Shown: piece after piece, positions 49,239 through 58,637 of the stretch | How positions within the stretch are numbered: position 1 is the first letter of the stretch | How the letters are laid out: every line of letters starts with the position of its first letter | The notes under the pieces: generated by a model | The model's database searches: none | The model's input: only the letters and a program-made list of their open reading frames with translations | Told to the model about the DNA's origin: nothing | Source: Lachnospiraceae bacterium UBA5902 | GTDB taxonomy: Bacteria; Bacillota; Clostridia; Lachnospirales; Lachnospiraceae | DNA: 58,958 nucleotides | Assembly: GCA_002431865.1 (NCBI GenBank) | Contig: DJEI01000077.1 | Location: 1-58,958, forward strand | Reading direction: 5' to 3' | Program-made: the position numbers and the translations under genes

Positions 49239-50612
49239 TTAGTCCAGCACGGATATCAGATCCGCGTAGCTATATTCATCGTCTTTGCCGTTATCCTCGG
49301 CTTGTATTGTATAACTTTTTATCAAATAACCGGCTTTGTATAGCGTGATCGTATGTGTTCCCGCTGTCTTCCTGACCGACACCGGTGCGATTCCGACATA
49401 ATCGCCGTCGAAATATACGCCCACACCTTCCGGTTTTTTAATCGTAATTTTATTTCCCTGCTCCGCGGACTCCGTTGTCTGCCCGCTCTGCGTCGTCGCA
49501 GCCGTCGTCTGTGATCCCTGTGTCGTTGCAGCCGTCTGCGTCGTATTCTGCCCGGATGCAGTTGTCTGTCCCTCCTGCGTCGTTGCTTCAGTCGTATCCT
49601 CCGTTGTCTCTTCGGTCGTTTCCTGCTGCAAGGTTACGCGCAAGCTTTTCATCGTCTCTGTGATCTTAAAGCTTCCACGGAAGCTGTCATAGCCATCCGC
49701 TGTAATACTTAATTCATGTTCTCCATACAGCCCGGTATAAGTCCGGTTCGCAATTATCTCGCCATCGACCTTGATAACTTCATTCGCATCCTCCGGCGTC
49801 ACGGCAAACGTTACCGTTCCAGATGGAATCGCAATATCTGATATATCTACATTTAACTCGCGATCCTTTGTCACGCGGATACTCTTCTCTCCAGAATATC
49901 CATTTTTACTGATACGGAGTGTATAGTCGCCTTCCTCGACTGCTACCAGCATATCGGCAGTAACCGGAACGATCACATCTTTTCCAATCTCTACAAATCC
50001 GCCTACATATGTCCCCTGATTTAACAGCCGGACATACCCATGTCCTTTCGTAATGATCACGGACACCAGACTGCCATTCCATAAGGACAGCGTCACCTCA
50101 TCCTCCGTGTTTACATCCACGAGAGAAAGCGCCTGATCCCCATCAAATACCTGAGCATAATCCGATACCGGGAAACGATTTCCATTATAGACTGCGGTAT
50201 GCTCATCCTTCCGGTACAGGAACTTCTTGATCTGTGTATATGTCTTTACCTTCGCGTTCTTCGCGATGCTGACCAGCTTTTCTGTATCCACATAATACAC
50301 GATATCCACGACATTTCCACAGGCAACATTATCAATGCCGATATCCGCACCCTTCGTATCTGTCACGCGCACACCGCCATGATACTGCAATGTTATATCT
50401 GTACCATCCAGCACCGATACAAAATGCATCTGATTATTTTCCATGTCCATGCTCGTTATGATTGCCGTCACGGAAGCCTCTTCATGCTCTGCCGTGACTT
50501 CCTCCGTGTTCTCATAGACCTTGACATCATTCCTCTTTTTTTGCCCACAGCCCACAAACACGAACGCAAGCATCAACACAACGATTCCATATTGTATCTT
50601 CCGCTTATCCAT
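49239..50612 (-). CDS. Lipoprotein with PEGA domains and Thr/Gln-rich linker
   Basis: 457 residues. Signal peptide with lipobox FVGC at about 19-22, so it is anchored to the outer face of the membrane. Beta-rich N-terminal half (about 40-200), then PEGA-like units at about 205-245 (GDYTLRISKNGYSGEKSI), 250-320 and 385-440 (VGVYFDGDYVGIAPVSVRKT). A linker at about 325-380 is nearly all Thr, Gln, Glu, Ala (TTEETTEDTTEATTQEGQ), likely exposed and possibly glycosylated. PEGA domains bind surface glycans or S-layer parts in some proteins; the ligand here is unknown. Next gene, pgcA, is 17 bases downstream. Confidence 0.85.
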   Translation of the reverse strand: MDKRKIQYGIVVLMLAFVFVGCGQKKRNDVKVYENTEEVTAEHEEASVTAIITSMDMENNQMHFVSVLDGTDITLQYHGGVRVTDTKGADIGIDNVACGNVVDIVYYVDTEKLVSIAKNAKVKTYTQIKKFLYRKDEHTAVYNGNRFPVSDYAQVFDGDQALSLVDVNTEDEVTLSLWNGSLVSVIITKGHGYVRLLNQGTYVGGFVEIGKDVIVPVTADMLVAVEEGDYTLRISKNGYSGEKSIRVTKDRELNVDISDIAIPSGTVTFAVTPEDANEVIKVDGEIIANRTYTGLYGEHELSITADGYDSFRGSFKITETMKSLRVTLQQETTEETTEDTTEATTQEGQTTASGQNTTQTAATTQGSQTTAATTQSGQTTESAEQGNKITIKKPEGVGVYFDGDYVGIAPVSVRKTAGTHTITLYKAGYLIKSYTIQAEDNGKDDEYSYADLISVLD

Positions 50613-50671
50613 AAAACCACCTTAACTTCTGTATTATACAAGATTATTTTGCAAATGTGAAGATTATATAT

Positions 50672-51664
50672 TCATTTTTTCGAGATATTATAGGAAGATA
50701 ATTTTTCAAGCAGCGTCTGCTTCTTCTCTTCCTCTTCCATGATCCGTTTCAATTTCTCAACCATTTTCGGAGAAATGCGAGTCTTGGATCCATTCATATA
50801 TTGATTGGAAAGCTTGTAGAATTTTTCAGGATACCGATAAAGTCCGCAAATATACGCAACGTCCATCTGTTGCAATGGGATTCCCTGCTGATACCGTTCT
50901 AAGATAGCAGTGAGCAATGCAAACGCATATCCATTTTTTTCCACGGTTTTCCGAATGAAATAATACAGATCCTGCAACTGGTTCCCGATATGATATTTTT
51001 CAAAATTGATCGTTGCGATATAGCGCGCATCGGCTGTCCCACATACAAGGACACTATGATGATTGTAAGTGCCATGGCAATATCCCATATGTTCAGATTC
51101 GCCTGCCGTCCCCGCCTCTGCCTGTTCACAGCGCAGCCCCTGCTCATAAAAGTACGGAAATGCCCGCATAAACAAAGCTTCAAATTCCCGTTTCGGACTC
51201 TGCTTTGCAATATAATTATGTACCCGCTTCATTTCCCGGTTCCGCCGCTTGACATCATTCTTCTCCCGGATCTGCATGTCACGGTCAACCTCCTGCCAGA
51301 CCGTCCTGCCGGCGCGGTGCAATGCGACCAGATTATCGACTGCAAGCATGATCTCATTTTTATTGCTGACACCCATCTCGCGGCCGTCAAAATACATCCG
51401 CATCACAAACGGATTTCCATAACGATCATATGTGATCAGTTCGTCCTCCACATTTTTCACAAGCCGGTCAATGTGCGGAAACCCAGCCAGATACATATGC
51501 TCTTTAAATTCATATTCTGCCTGCAGCCGTTTTTCTCCCGCAGTCGTCGCCCGGATCTGGCGCACCCCCTTGTCCGTCTGCAGCAGCATTGCTCCCCGTC
51601 CCCGTCCTATGTGATCCAATCTCACATCGTACATCTCGAATACTTCCGACATTTTTTCAGCCAC
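50672..51664 (-). CDS. CotS-like protein with kinase fold, catalytic residues replaced
   Basis: 330 residues from GTG 51664 (GGGAGGGG 9 bases upstream; the ATG four codons on lacks a site). Layout fits the CotS/YutH spore-coat family, which has an aminoglycoside-phosphotransferase-like kinase fold. The catalytic loop HGDxxxxN reads HGTYNHHS: Asp to Thr and Asn to Ser. The metal-site DFD/E region reads INFEKY near residue 220, with Asn for the first Asp. All three key polar residues are thus altered, pointing to a pseudokinase. The C-terminus is a charged coiled coil (MVEKLKRIMEEEEKKQTLLEKL). A hairpin covers its ribosome site. Confidence 0.8.
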   Translation of the reverse strand: MAEKMSEVFEMYDVRLDHIGRGRGAMLLQTDKGVRQIRATTAGEKRLQAEYEFKEHMYLAGFPHIDRLVKNVEDELITYDRYGNPFVMRMYFDGREMGVSNKNEIMLAVDNLVALHRAGRTVWQEVDRDMQIREKNDVKRRNREMKRVHNYIAKQSPKREFEALFMRAFPYFYEQGLRCEQAEAGTAGESEHMGYCHGTYNHHSVLVCGTADARYIATINFEKYHIGNQLQDLYYFIRKTVEKNGYAFALLTAILERYQQGIPLQQMDVAYICGLYRYPEKFYKLSNQYMNGSKTRISPKMVEKLKRIMEEEEKKQTLLEKLSSYNISKK

Positions 51665-51713
51665 AAAAAATCCCCTCCCAACATCAGTCTTGTTAATTGT
51701 ATGCCGGGAAGGG
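51665..51713 (-). terminator. Hairpin that is both terminator-like and covers the cotS-like ribosome site
   Basis: On the minus strand CCCTTCCC (51713-51706) pairs with GGGAGGGG (51679-51672), extended by GCAT/ATGT, followed at once by ATTTTTT and then the GTG start. The 3' arm is the ribosome site, so folding would both favour termination after cca and hide the start of the next gene. Confidence 0.65.
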
Positions 51714-51741
51714 CGGATTCATTCCGATTGATTGTCCGCAT

Positions 51742-53127
51742 CTATAGATATGATTCCTTTACAATCGCCAATAATTGTTCACTTGTATTTAATTCTGGCT
51801 CTTCGATCACCCGATCCAGCAATGCCCTCAAAATGCGCCCCATATCCGGTCCCGGTTTCACACCGATCGCGATGAGGTCCTTTCCACTGATTGCAAGCTC
51901 CGACAGCTTCAGGCACTGCTTCTGTTCTATGATCTCCGCATACATCGCTTCCATATGCATGATCACCTGTCTGCGCTGTTCCAGATGATACTCACTCTGG
52001 CCTGCCATATCGCCCTTTCGAATCTCCAGAAAATCCGCAAAATGTTCTGCGCCAAGCTGTGCCACAAACCGACGAAAGCTCTTCATCCCCGGTCCATCCC
52101 CAGAAAGTCCATAATCGTGATTTTTCACCAGTCTGCAAACCTGATCGATCGTATCATTATCCATTTTTAAGCGACGCAGAATCGCACGCGCGATCTTCGC
52201 AGAAAGTTCCTGATGTCCATAGAAATGATCGACGCCTGCTTCATCCGTCGTCTTACATTCCGGTTTTCCGACATCATGCAGCAACGCCGCATAACGCAGT
52301 ACGGGTGATGCAGACACTGCCCGCATCACCTGCAGCGTATGATGACCGACATCATACAGATGATAAGGGTTATTCTGCGGCGTCTGCATCATCCGGTCGA
52401 ACTCCGGCAGAAATATACCAGTAAGTCCCAGCTCGTACGCTTCTTCCAGCCGTTCCGGATGCTTTGACACGAGCATCTTTGTAAGCTCTGTGCAAATCCG
52501 CTCTGCGCTGATATCCCGCAGGAACTTTGCCTGTTCACGCATCGCCGTCCGCGTCGCTTCCTCAATCACAAAATCAAGCTGTGCCGCAAACCGGACAGCC
52601 CGCAGGATACGCAGCGCATCCTCATCAAATCGTTCGGATGCCTCACCCACACAGCGGATGATTCCCTTCTCCAGATCTTCCTGTCCACCGAAAATATCGA
52701 TCACGCCCTGCTCCGGGTTATATGCCATCGCATTGATCGTAAAATCCCGTCGTTTCAGATCCTCTTCGAGGCTCGCTGTAAAGCACACCGATTCCGGTCG
52801 ACGGTGATCGGTATAGACACCATCCACCCGATACGTCGTCACCTCAAATGCATAATTGGTATGACTGGCGGGTACTCCGCTTCCATCATCCAGAATCTCC
52901 CGGTCAACTAAGACCGTCACTGTTCCATGCTGGATTCCCGTATCGATCGTGCGCCGGAAAATCGCCTTGACTTCCTCCGGTTTCGCCGAAGTCGTGATAT
53001 CCCAGTCATTCGGCTGCTTGCCGAGCAGACTGTCCCGCACGCATCCGCCGACAATATACGCCTCATACCCATGCCTGTTCAATTGTCGTAAAATATATGC
53101 CGCCCCTGTCGGAATTTCTATTTTCAT
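51742..53127 (-). CDS. cca: CCA tRNA nucleotidyltransferase
   Basis: 461 residues from ATG 53127 (CGGGTG upstream); a TTG seven codons earlier is less likely. Class II nucleotidyltransferase head: YIVGGCVRDSLLGKQPNDWDI (GG and DxD metal site) near residue 24, RRDFTINAMAYNP near 130, the RNA-binding neck EDALRILRAVRFAAQL near 178, then an HD domain (LRYAALLHDVGKPEC, HFYGHQELSAKIA). It adds or repairs the 3' CCA end of tRNAs. The HD domain suggests extra phosphatase or phosphodiesterase activity as in some relatives. It is downstream of proS. Confidence 0.95.
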   Translation of the reverse strand: MKIEIPTGAAYILRQLNRHGYEAYIVGGCVRDSLLGKQPNDWDITTSAKPEEVKAIFRRTIDTGIQHGTVTVLVDREILDDGSGVPASHTNYAFEVTTYRVDGVYTDHRRPESVCFTASLEEDLKRRDFTINAMAYNPEQGVIDIFGGQEDLEKGIIRCVGEASERFDEDALRILRAVRFAAQLDFVIEEATRTAMREQAKFLRDISAERICTELTKMLVSKHPERLEEAYELGLTGIFLPEFDRMMQTPQNNPYHLYDVGHHTLQVMRAVSASPVLRYAALLHDVGKPECKTTDEAGVDHFYGHQELSAKIARAILRRLKMDNDTIDQVCRLVKNHDYGLSGDGPGMKSFRRFVAQLGAEHFADFLEIRKGDMAGQSEYHLEQRRQVIMHMEAMYAEIIEQKQCLKLSELAISGKDLIAIGVKPGPDMGRILRALLDRVIEEPELNTSEQLLAIVKESYL

Positions 53128-53149
53128 GTATTTCACCCGAATAAACAAC

Positions 53150-53173
53150 TACCCTGCTGATACCAGCAGGGTA
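53150..53173. terminator. Hairpin between proS and cca
   Basis: TACCCTGCTG (53150-53159) pairs perfectly with CAGCAGGGTA (53164-53173) around a 4-base loop, 19 bases after the proS stop. On the minus strand it is followed by GTTGTTTATT, a poor T-tract, so termination may be partial. Confidence 0.6.
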
Positions 53174-53192
53174 AATGTTCTGATTTCCGTTT

Positions 53193-54629
53193 TTAATATG
53201 CCTTTCCAAAATAAACCATGTGCTTTGCAGGCTTGCCACAATGTACACATACATCGCCAAGCTTCTCCTGTACAAACGGAATACATCTTGTTGTTGCACC
53301 TGTCTCGTCCTTGATGGCTGTCTCGCAGGCTTCCTCGCCACACCACATAGCCTTGATGAATCCCTGCTTCTTCTCCAAAATATCTGTGAACTCATCCCAG
53401 TTTATAGCAACATGTGTATTCGCATCGCGGTGTGCCTTTGCCTTTGCATACATATCATCATGCATCTGTGCAAGCAATGCCTCACAAGTCTCTGCCAGCT
53501 TGTCAAATGGCACGATTGTCTTTTCTCTTGTATCACGGCGGACAACAACTGCCTGTCCTGCCTCGATATCCTTCGGTCCAACCTCAACACGAAGTGGAAT
53601 ACCCTTTACTTCCTGCTCTGCGAACTTGAATCCAGGGCTCTTATCAGAATCATCAACCTTCACACGGAAGTTGGATGCGAGCACGCTGCGAAGCTCTTCT
53701 GCTTTATCGAGCACGCCCTCTTTCTTCTGCATGATCGGAACGATCATGATCTGAGTTGGAGCCACCTTTGGAGGAAGCACCAGTCCGCTGTCATCGCCAT
53801 GTACCATAATAATGGCGCCAATCATTCGCGTTGTCATACCCCAGGATGTCTGATGTACATACTGAAGCTTATTATCTTTATCTGTATACTGGATGCCAAA
53901 TGCTCTTGCGAATCCATCCCCGAAATTGTGGCTCGTTCCAGACTGCAACGCCTTACCATCATGCATCAGTGACTCGATTGTATAAGTTGCCTCAGCACCT
54001 GCGAATTTCTCTTTGTCTGTCTTACGTCCCTTGATAACCGGGATTGCAAGTACCTCCTCACAGAAATCAGCATAAACATTCAGCATCTGGATGGTTCTTG
54101 CCTCTGCCTCTTCCGCAGTTGCATGAGCGGTATGACCTTCCTGCCACAGGAACTCTCTCGAACGAAGGAATGGTCTTGTCTCCTTTTCCCAACGTACAAC
54201 GGAACACCACTGGTTATATACCTTTGGAAGATCACGATAGCTCTCGATCTCCTTAGAATAGAAATCACAGAACAATGTCTCAGATGTTGGTCTGACACAC
54301 AGACGTTCCTGCAGTTCGTTCAATCCACCATGTGTGACCCATGCAACCTCTGGTGCAAATCCTTCGACGTGATCCTTCTCCTTCTCCAGCAGACTCTCTG
54401 GAATAAACATTGGAAGGTATACATTCTCTACACCTGTTGCCTTGAAACGCTCATCGAGGTTCTTCTGGATCAGCTCCCAGATTGCGTAGCCTGCCGGCTT
54501 GATAACCATACATCCCTTTACGCTTGTGTAATCACACAGCTCTGCTTTACGAACTACATCCGTATACCACTGTGCGAAATCCTCATCCATCGCTGTAATA
54601 TGTTCTACTAACTTCTTGTCCTTTGCCAT
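53193..54629 (-). CDS. proS: Proline--tRNA ligase, archaeal/eukaryotic-like short type
   Basis: 478 residues from ATG 54629 (AAAGGAAAAG upstream). The open frame continues 52 codons upstream through a palindrome, but homologues begin [12 protein letters not shown]. Class II motifs: [16 protein letters not shown] near residue 110, [24 protein letters not shown] near 150. It lacks the large editing insertion of bacterial-type ProRS and has the C-terminal extension with Cys pattern ([28 protein letters not shown]), as in the ProS type 3 found in archaea and some clostridia. It charges tRNA-Pro. Confidence 0.96.
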   Translation of the reverse strand: MAKDKKLVEHITAMDEDFAQWYTDVVRKAELCDYTSVKGCMVIKPAGYAIWELIQKNLDERFKATGVENVYLPMFIPESLLEKEKDHVEGFAPEVAWVTHGGLNELQERLCVRPTSETLFCDFYSKEIESYRDLPKVYNQWCSVVRWEKETRPFLRSREFLWQEGHTAHATAEEAEARTIQMLNVYADFCEEVLAIPVIKGRKTDKEKFAGAEATYTIESLMHDGKALQSGTSHNFGDGFARAFGIQYTDKDNKLQYVHQTSWGMTTRMIGAIIMVHGDDSGLVLPPKVAPTQIMIVPIMQKKEGVLDKAEELRSVLASNFRVKVDDSDKSPGFKFAEQEVKGIPLRVEVGPKDIEAGQAVVVRRDTREKTIVPFDKLAETCEALLAQMHDDMYAKAKAHRDANTHVAINWDEFTDILEKKQGFIKAMWCGEEACETAIKDETGATTRCIPFVQEKLGDVCVHCGKPAKHMVYFGKAY

Positions 54630-54658
54630 CTCTCTTTTCCTTTCTATATCCTCTTTTT

Positions 54659-54798
54659 CGATTCGGCAATTGTTATTCAATTTCTGTCCCGCAATATTCA
54701 TCATACGCAATTCGCCGCAGACATGCTCCAATGGTCTGCTTGCAAATTGGTATGTATGAATACCGCTATCCACATATTCTTTCACAATTGCCTAATCG
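54659..54798. repeat. Structured palindromic element, copy 3 (140 bp, core deleted)
   Basis: CGATTCGGCAATTGT (54659-54673) pairs with ACAATTGCCTAATCG (54784-54798), pairing continues through ATTCATcaTAC with GTATGTATGAAT to GCAGAC (54717-54722) and GTCTGC (54734-54739). The apical loop ATGCTCCAATG is identical to the right end of the copy 1 core, while the rest of the core (about 85 bases) is missing. It lies in the proS leader, 30 bases before the start codon. Confidence 0.8.
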
Positions 54799-54848
54799 TT
54801 TCACGTGATTGTATATATCCAGTCACACGAGAATTTCCTTATCTTATA

Positions 54849-55559
54849 TTATTCAAACTCGTCCAGATCGAGTACCGTGAAAGCTTCACCTTCCGGTTCC
54901 TTCTTGATCACGATTTCTTCTCCGGTAATTGGATGCGTGAATTCCATCCGTGAGGAGAATAAACCGATCTGTTTATATTTTCGTTTTGTCTTCGCGAATT
55001 TCGGGTTATATTTCGTATCACCCCAGATACCACAGCCCCGACTTGCAAACTGCGCCCGGATCTGATGATGTCTGCCGGTCACAAGCTCGATCAGCACATA
55101 GCTGAGTGTTCCATCATCCGTGTCCATCACGTCAAGCACCTCATAATACAGCTCTGCGCGCTTGGCACCCTTTTCACCTTTTTTCACGACTTTCGTTGTG
55201 TTCGTTTTTCCATCCCGCAAAAGGTAGTCTGCCATCTCGCCTTCGAAATCTGGAAGCTCTCCGGTTATAACCGCCTGATAATATTTGGTGATCTCGCCAT
55301 CCTGCTGCATATCCGAAAGCTTCGCTGCTACCTCTGGAGTTTTTGCAAATACCATCACACCCCCTACGGGACGATCCAGTCGGTGAATCGCAGCTACATA
55401 CGGCTCTTCCGCCTGCTCCGATTCCGCTTTGTCATACAGGTAATGCTTGATTTTTGTAATCATATCTTCGTCGTTGCCCTTGTCGCCCTGTGACAACACA
55501 CCATATGGCTTCACGCAGGCAAGCAGATATGCATCCTCATATAAAATCTCTAACTTCAT
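54849..55559 (-). CDS. RluA-family RNA pseudouridine synthase
   Basis: 236 residues. The catalytic Asp lies in AAIHRLDRPVGGVMVFAKT near residue 60; other family marks are KYYQAVITGELP, VLIELVTGRHHQIRAQFA near 170 and GDTKYNPKF. No S4 domain is present at the N-terminus, so it is a short RluA/YqcB/TruC-like enzyme acting on rRNA or tRNA; the target position cannot be set from sequence. Upstream of proS on the same strand with a palindrome between. Confidence 0.92.
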   Translation of the reverse strand: MKLEILYEDAYLLACVKPYGVLSQGDKGNDEDMITKIKHYLYDKAESEQAEEPYVAAIHRLDRPVGGVMVFAKTPEVAAKLSDMQQDGEITKYYQAVITGELPDFEGEMADYLLRDGKTNTTKVVKKGEKGAKRAELYYEVLDVMDTDDGTLSYVLIELVTGRHHQIRAQFASRGCGIWGDTKYNPKFAKTKRKYKQIGLFSSRMEFTHPITGEEIVIKKEPEGEAFTVLDLDEFE

Positions 55560-55676
55560 AATTCCTGTCCATTTCCGATATACTTCCTATATCTTAGCTA
55601 TATTTACACATAACTAAGAGGAATTATACAGGAGTTGCCATCTTTTTGCAACCGGCGGACACAGAAAGTTTTGATC

Positions 55677-56408
55677 TTACCGGTGTTTTTTGAAGATACC
55701 TTTTTTTGTTTTCGTTGCAGCCACCTCTGCATTTGCCTGCTGGATTTCACGCAGTACGGTATCCAGTCTCCGATACCGGGCTTCTTCCCGTTCTTCCTTC
55801 TCCCGCATGACCGCATCAAACTGCCGCATCACGTCCGCGGTCACTTCCTCCTTGATGGATGTTGTAATAATATCTTTGTTCTCCCGCAGGGCAGTTGCAA
55901 TCACACGATTCATCACGCTTTGCAGTTGTGCCTGCTTGAAGTCAACAACCTTATCCTCATCCCCCACCATTTTCTGCATACGTTCTAACATCGAATCCTT
56001 GTCCTCATCCATCCGGGTATGTACGGGGCGAAGCTCCACCGACGATGTGTGTTGCATGTTTACTTCCGATTTAGATTTATGTGATGTGTCACCCGGCTCC
56101 GTATCATCCGGTGTTCTTTTTTCACAATTGATGGTCTGTGCATTTCCCTCCTTTTTTTCTTCTGTCGAGTCCAAAGCTTCCTCTTCAGTTTTTGCACGTT
56201 TTGCACGAATGATCGCATTTCGGATATCCTTGAGCATCAAGCCTTCCTCCTTCATCGCTTTCACGCTCTCAAATAACCGGATATCGCGATCATCATAATA
56301 CCGATGCCCCTGCGCATTCCGCTTAATGTCAAGTTTTAATTCGTCCTCCCAATATCGAAGTACATGCGTTTCCACATGCAGTTTTTTTGCAGCTTCCTTA
56401 ATTGTCAT
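55677..56408 (-). CDS. MerR-type DNA-binding protein with coiled-coil tail
   Basis: 243 residues from ATG 56408; the ATG at 56417 is only two bases from AAGGAG and so less likely. N-terminal MerR winged helix (about 1-70): MTIKEAAKKLHVETHVLRYWE, LKLDIKRNAQGHRYYDDRDI. Residues about 85-150 are polar and low in complexity; the C-terminal half is charged coiled coil ending EARYRRLDTVLREIQQAN and basic KKGIFKKHR. The tail resembles the DUF3967-type tails of bacillar MerR proteins and the layout recalls RacA, the chromosome anchor, without proving that role. No metal- or drug-binding Cys seen. Candidate autoregulatory palindrome at its own start. Confidence 0.82.
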   Translation of the reverse strand: MTIKEAAKKLHVETHVLRYWEDELKLDIKRNAQGHRYYDDRDIRLFESVKAMKEEGLMLKDIRNAIIRAKRAKTEEEALDSTEEKKEGNAQTINCEKRTPDDTEPGDTSHKSKSEVNMQHTSSVELRPVHTRMDEDKDSMLERMQKMVGDEDKVVDFKQAQLQSVMNRVIATALRENKDIITTSIKEEVTADVMRQFDAVMREKEEREEARYRRLDTVLREIQQANAEVAATKTKKGIFKKHR

Positions 56409-56426
56409 AATTCCCATCTCTCCTTT

Positions 56427-56440
56427 AAATGTAAACATTT
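56427..56440. promoter_or_regulatory. Perfect palindrome at the merR-type gene start
   Basis: AAATGT-AA-ACATTT lies just upstream of the AAAGGAG ribosome site. A MerR-type dimer could bind here for self-control. The 150 bases to its right, up to the DUF885 leader, hold several ATGCAT/TGCAT words but no clear promoter. Confidence 0.35.
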
Positions 56441-56671
56441 TTTCCCGTTCTTACCTTAACATAAATATACTTACATGAAACCTGCTTTCGTATACTTTAT
56501 GCAGCCATTTTTCCCGTTTATTCGACAGATGCATTTCTGTGCATTTTATGTGAAATATGCATCGGATGATTGCAGATTTTGATTATTTCGAGTATGATTA
56601 TTTTGTATGTCTATCCAATTAAAGCAGATACTATACTATACGATACAGGAAAACGGAGGTTATATATTTAT

Positions 56672-58591
56672 ATGTGGAAAAAATTTTACAAGAAAGCGAC
56701 TGCACTCGCCCTTGTCTGTGCGATGTCCGTCATGCTGACTGCATGTGGTGACAGCCATAACAGCAGCTGGAGTGCAGCATCTTCGTCCTTAGAGGATTCT
56801 GTGGAGGCAGCGATTGCCGCAGGGAATACAGAGCCGGAAGCATCTCCGATCGATGCATCCACACTGGAAGATTGTGCCTATGCACTGCCTGATCCAACCG
56901 GGGAAGAAGCAGAAGCCGAGCAGGCACGGTTTCACACCTACCTTATGGATAACTTCAAGGAGAGCGTGACAAGTGATACCATCACCCTTCACTATACCGT
57001 TGCCAATCCTGCCGACTATGATCTGGATGTTCCAACTGCAACATTGGGTGATGCGGAGATCTCCGATGAAGCCATTGCAAGCGACAAAAAAGAAACCGAA
57101 GATGAAATCGCGGAACTGCAAAGCTTTGACTATGATCTCCTGACCGGATCACAGAAATACACCTATGATGTCATCAAGGATTATCTGGACTTAAATCTGG
57201 AATCCTATAATTACACATATCTGTACGAACCATTTGCCTACACAAGCGGCTTGCAGACAAACATGCCGATCAACATGTCGGAATACAAGTTTTACAACGA
57301 AGGAGATGTTCAGGATTATCTGGCACTACTTGGACAGTTATCCGATTACTATGGAAAATATCTGGACTTTGAGCAGACAAAAATTGATAAGGGGCTTTTC
57401 ATGAACGAGCATTCCGCCAGCGAAGTTATCCGCCAGTGCGAAGAATTCATTGCAACCCCGGAGGAAAACCTTCTGATTGCAACCTTTGAAGATAAGGTGC
57501 GCGGTGTCGAGGGCTTGAGCGAAGAACAGATTCAGGACTACATTACCCAGAATTACGATACGGTTATCAATTCTGTCATCCCTTGCTACAGGAATGTAAT
57601 TAACTTCTTTAATGCACACAAGGAAGATGGACAAAACGATCTGGGACTTGCCGGGTTTGAACACGGAAAAGAATATTACGCATATCTGTTAAAGGATAAG
57701 GTTGGCACCGACAAAACTCCAGAGGAGGTCATCGACTGGCTGGACAACGCAATCGATGATGTCATGTATGAATACCAGACAACCGCACTTGCCAACTATT
57801 CCGCTTACGAGCAGTACTTTAACGATTCCAGTGACGGCTTATATGAGGACAACGATCCGCTGGAGACGATCAATTACTTTAAGAATGCTTTTGCCGACCG
57901 CTTCCCTGCCATGCCTGACGTGCATTACACCGTTGAAAATGTCCATGAATCCCTGGAAGATATCGTCAGTCCGGCATTCTATGTGACAACACCAATTGAT
58001 GCCTACGACGAAAACTCCATCTACCTGAATATGGGCAGTGACGGTGCCGGAGATCTGTGGTCCACCCTTGCGCACGAGGGAATCCCCGGACATATGTATC
58101 AGTTCACCTACTACCTGAGCACGAACCCGGAACCAATCCGCGCGTTGCTTAACTTTAACGGCTACACCGAGGGCTGGGCTACCTATGTTGAGATGATGAG
58201 CTACGATATGTACAAAGATTATCCGGATGACAGTTATGCAGATTTCGAACGGATCAACTCTGAATTGAACCTGCTTGTCAGCGCCCGTGTCGAAATCGGT
58301 GTCAACTATGAGGGCTGGGATCTGGAAGCAACACAGAAGTACCTCTCCGACAATGGTTTCAATTCTGATGGAGCCGAAAGCATCATGGATTACGTTATCG
58401 CCGAACCAGTCAACTACCAGATGTATGTCATGGGCTGGCAGTCCTTCCAGGAGCTTCGTGACTATGCAGAATCCGCCCTTGGCAACAAGTTTGACGAGCA
58501 GGCTTACCACAAGGTTGTGCTTGATGCAGGTCCATCCCAGTTCTATCTGATTGAGAAGCTTGTAAAACAGTATGTGAAAGATAATTTATAA
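56672..58591 (+). CDS. DUF885 zinc-peptidase-like lipoprotein
   Basis: 639 residues from ATG 56672 (GGAGG 12 bases upstream); the frame is open 34 codons further but those lack a ribosome site and signal. Signal peptide ATALALVCAMSVMLTAC with lipobox LTAC, so the protein is anchored on the outer face. Acidic linker, then a mostly helical DUF885 domain with the zinc site LAHEGIPGHMYQ near residue 469 (HExxxGH) and the downstream GYTEGWATYVE glutamate. DUF885 proteins are likely carboxypeptidase-like gluzincins; a substrate is not known. Transcribed alone, ends at a bidirectional terminator. Confidence 0.93.
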   Translation: MWKKFYKKATALALVCAMSVMLTACGDSHNSSWSAASSSLEDSVEAAIAAGNTEPEASPIDASTLEDCAYALPDPTGEEAEAEQARFHTYLMDNFKESVTSDTITLHYTVANPADYDLDVPTATLGDAEISDEAIASDKKETEDEIAELQSFDYDLLTGSQKYTYDVIKDYLDLNLESYNYTYLYEPFAYTSGLQTNMPINMSEYKFYNEGDVQDYLALLGQLSDYYGKYLDFEQTKIDKGLFMNEHSASEVIRQCEEFIATPEENLLIATFEDKVRGVEGLSEEQIQDYITQNYDTVINSVIPCYRNVINFFNAHKEDGQNDLGLAGFEHGKEYYAYLLKDKVGTDKTPEEVIDWLDNAIDDVMYEYQTTALANYSAYEQYFNDSSDGLYEDNDPLETINYFKNAFADRFPAMPDVHYTVENVHESLEDIVSPAFYVTTPIDAYDENSIYLNMGSDGAGDLWSTLAHEGIPGHMYQFTYYLSTNPEPIRALLNFNGYTEGWATYVEMMSYDMYKDYPDDSYADFERINSELNLLVSARVEIGVNYEGWDLEATQKYLSDNGFNSDGAESIMDYVIAEPVNYQMYVMGWQSFQELRDYAESALGNKFDEQAYHKVVLDAGPSQFYLIEKLVKQYVKDNL

Positions 58592-58604
58592 TTTTATATA
58601 TAGC

Positions 58605-58635
58605 AAAAAGCAACTCTTTAAAGAGTTGCTTTTTT
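58605..58635. terminator. Bidirectional terminator after the DUF885 gene
   Basis: AAAAAGCAACTCTTT and AAAGAGTTGCTTTTTT form a perfect stem with A- and T-runs, serving both converging genes. Confidence 0.92.
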
Positions 58636-58637
58636 GT

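Noticed and set aside
54630..54785. 52-residue N-terminal extension of ProRS
   Set aside because: The extension is the translated palindrome; homologues start at the ATG at 54629, which has its own ribosome site.
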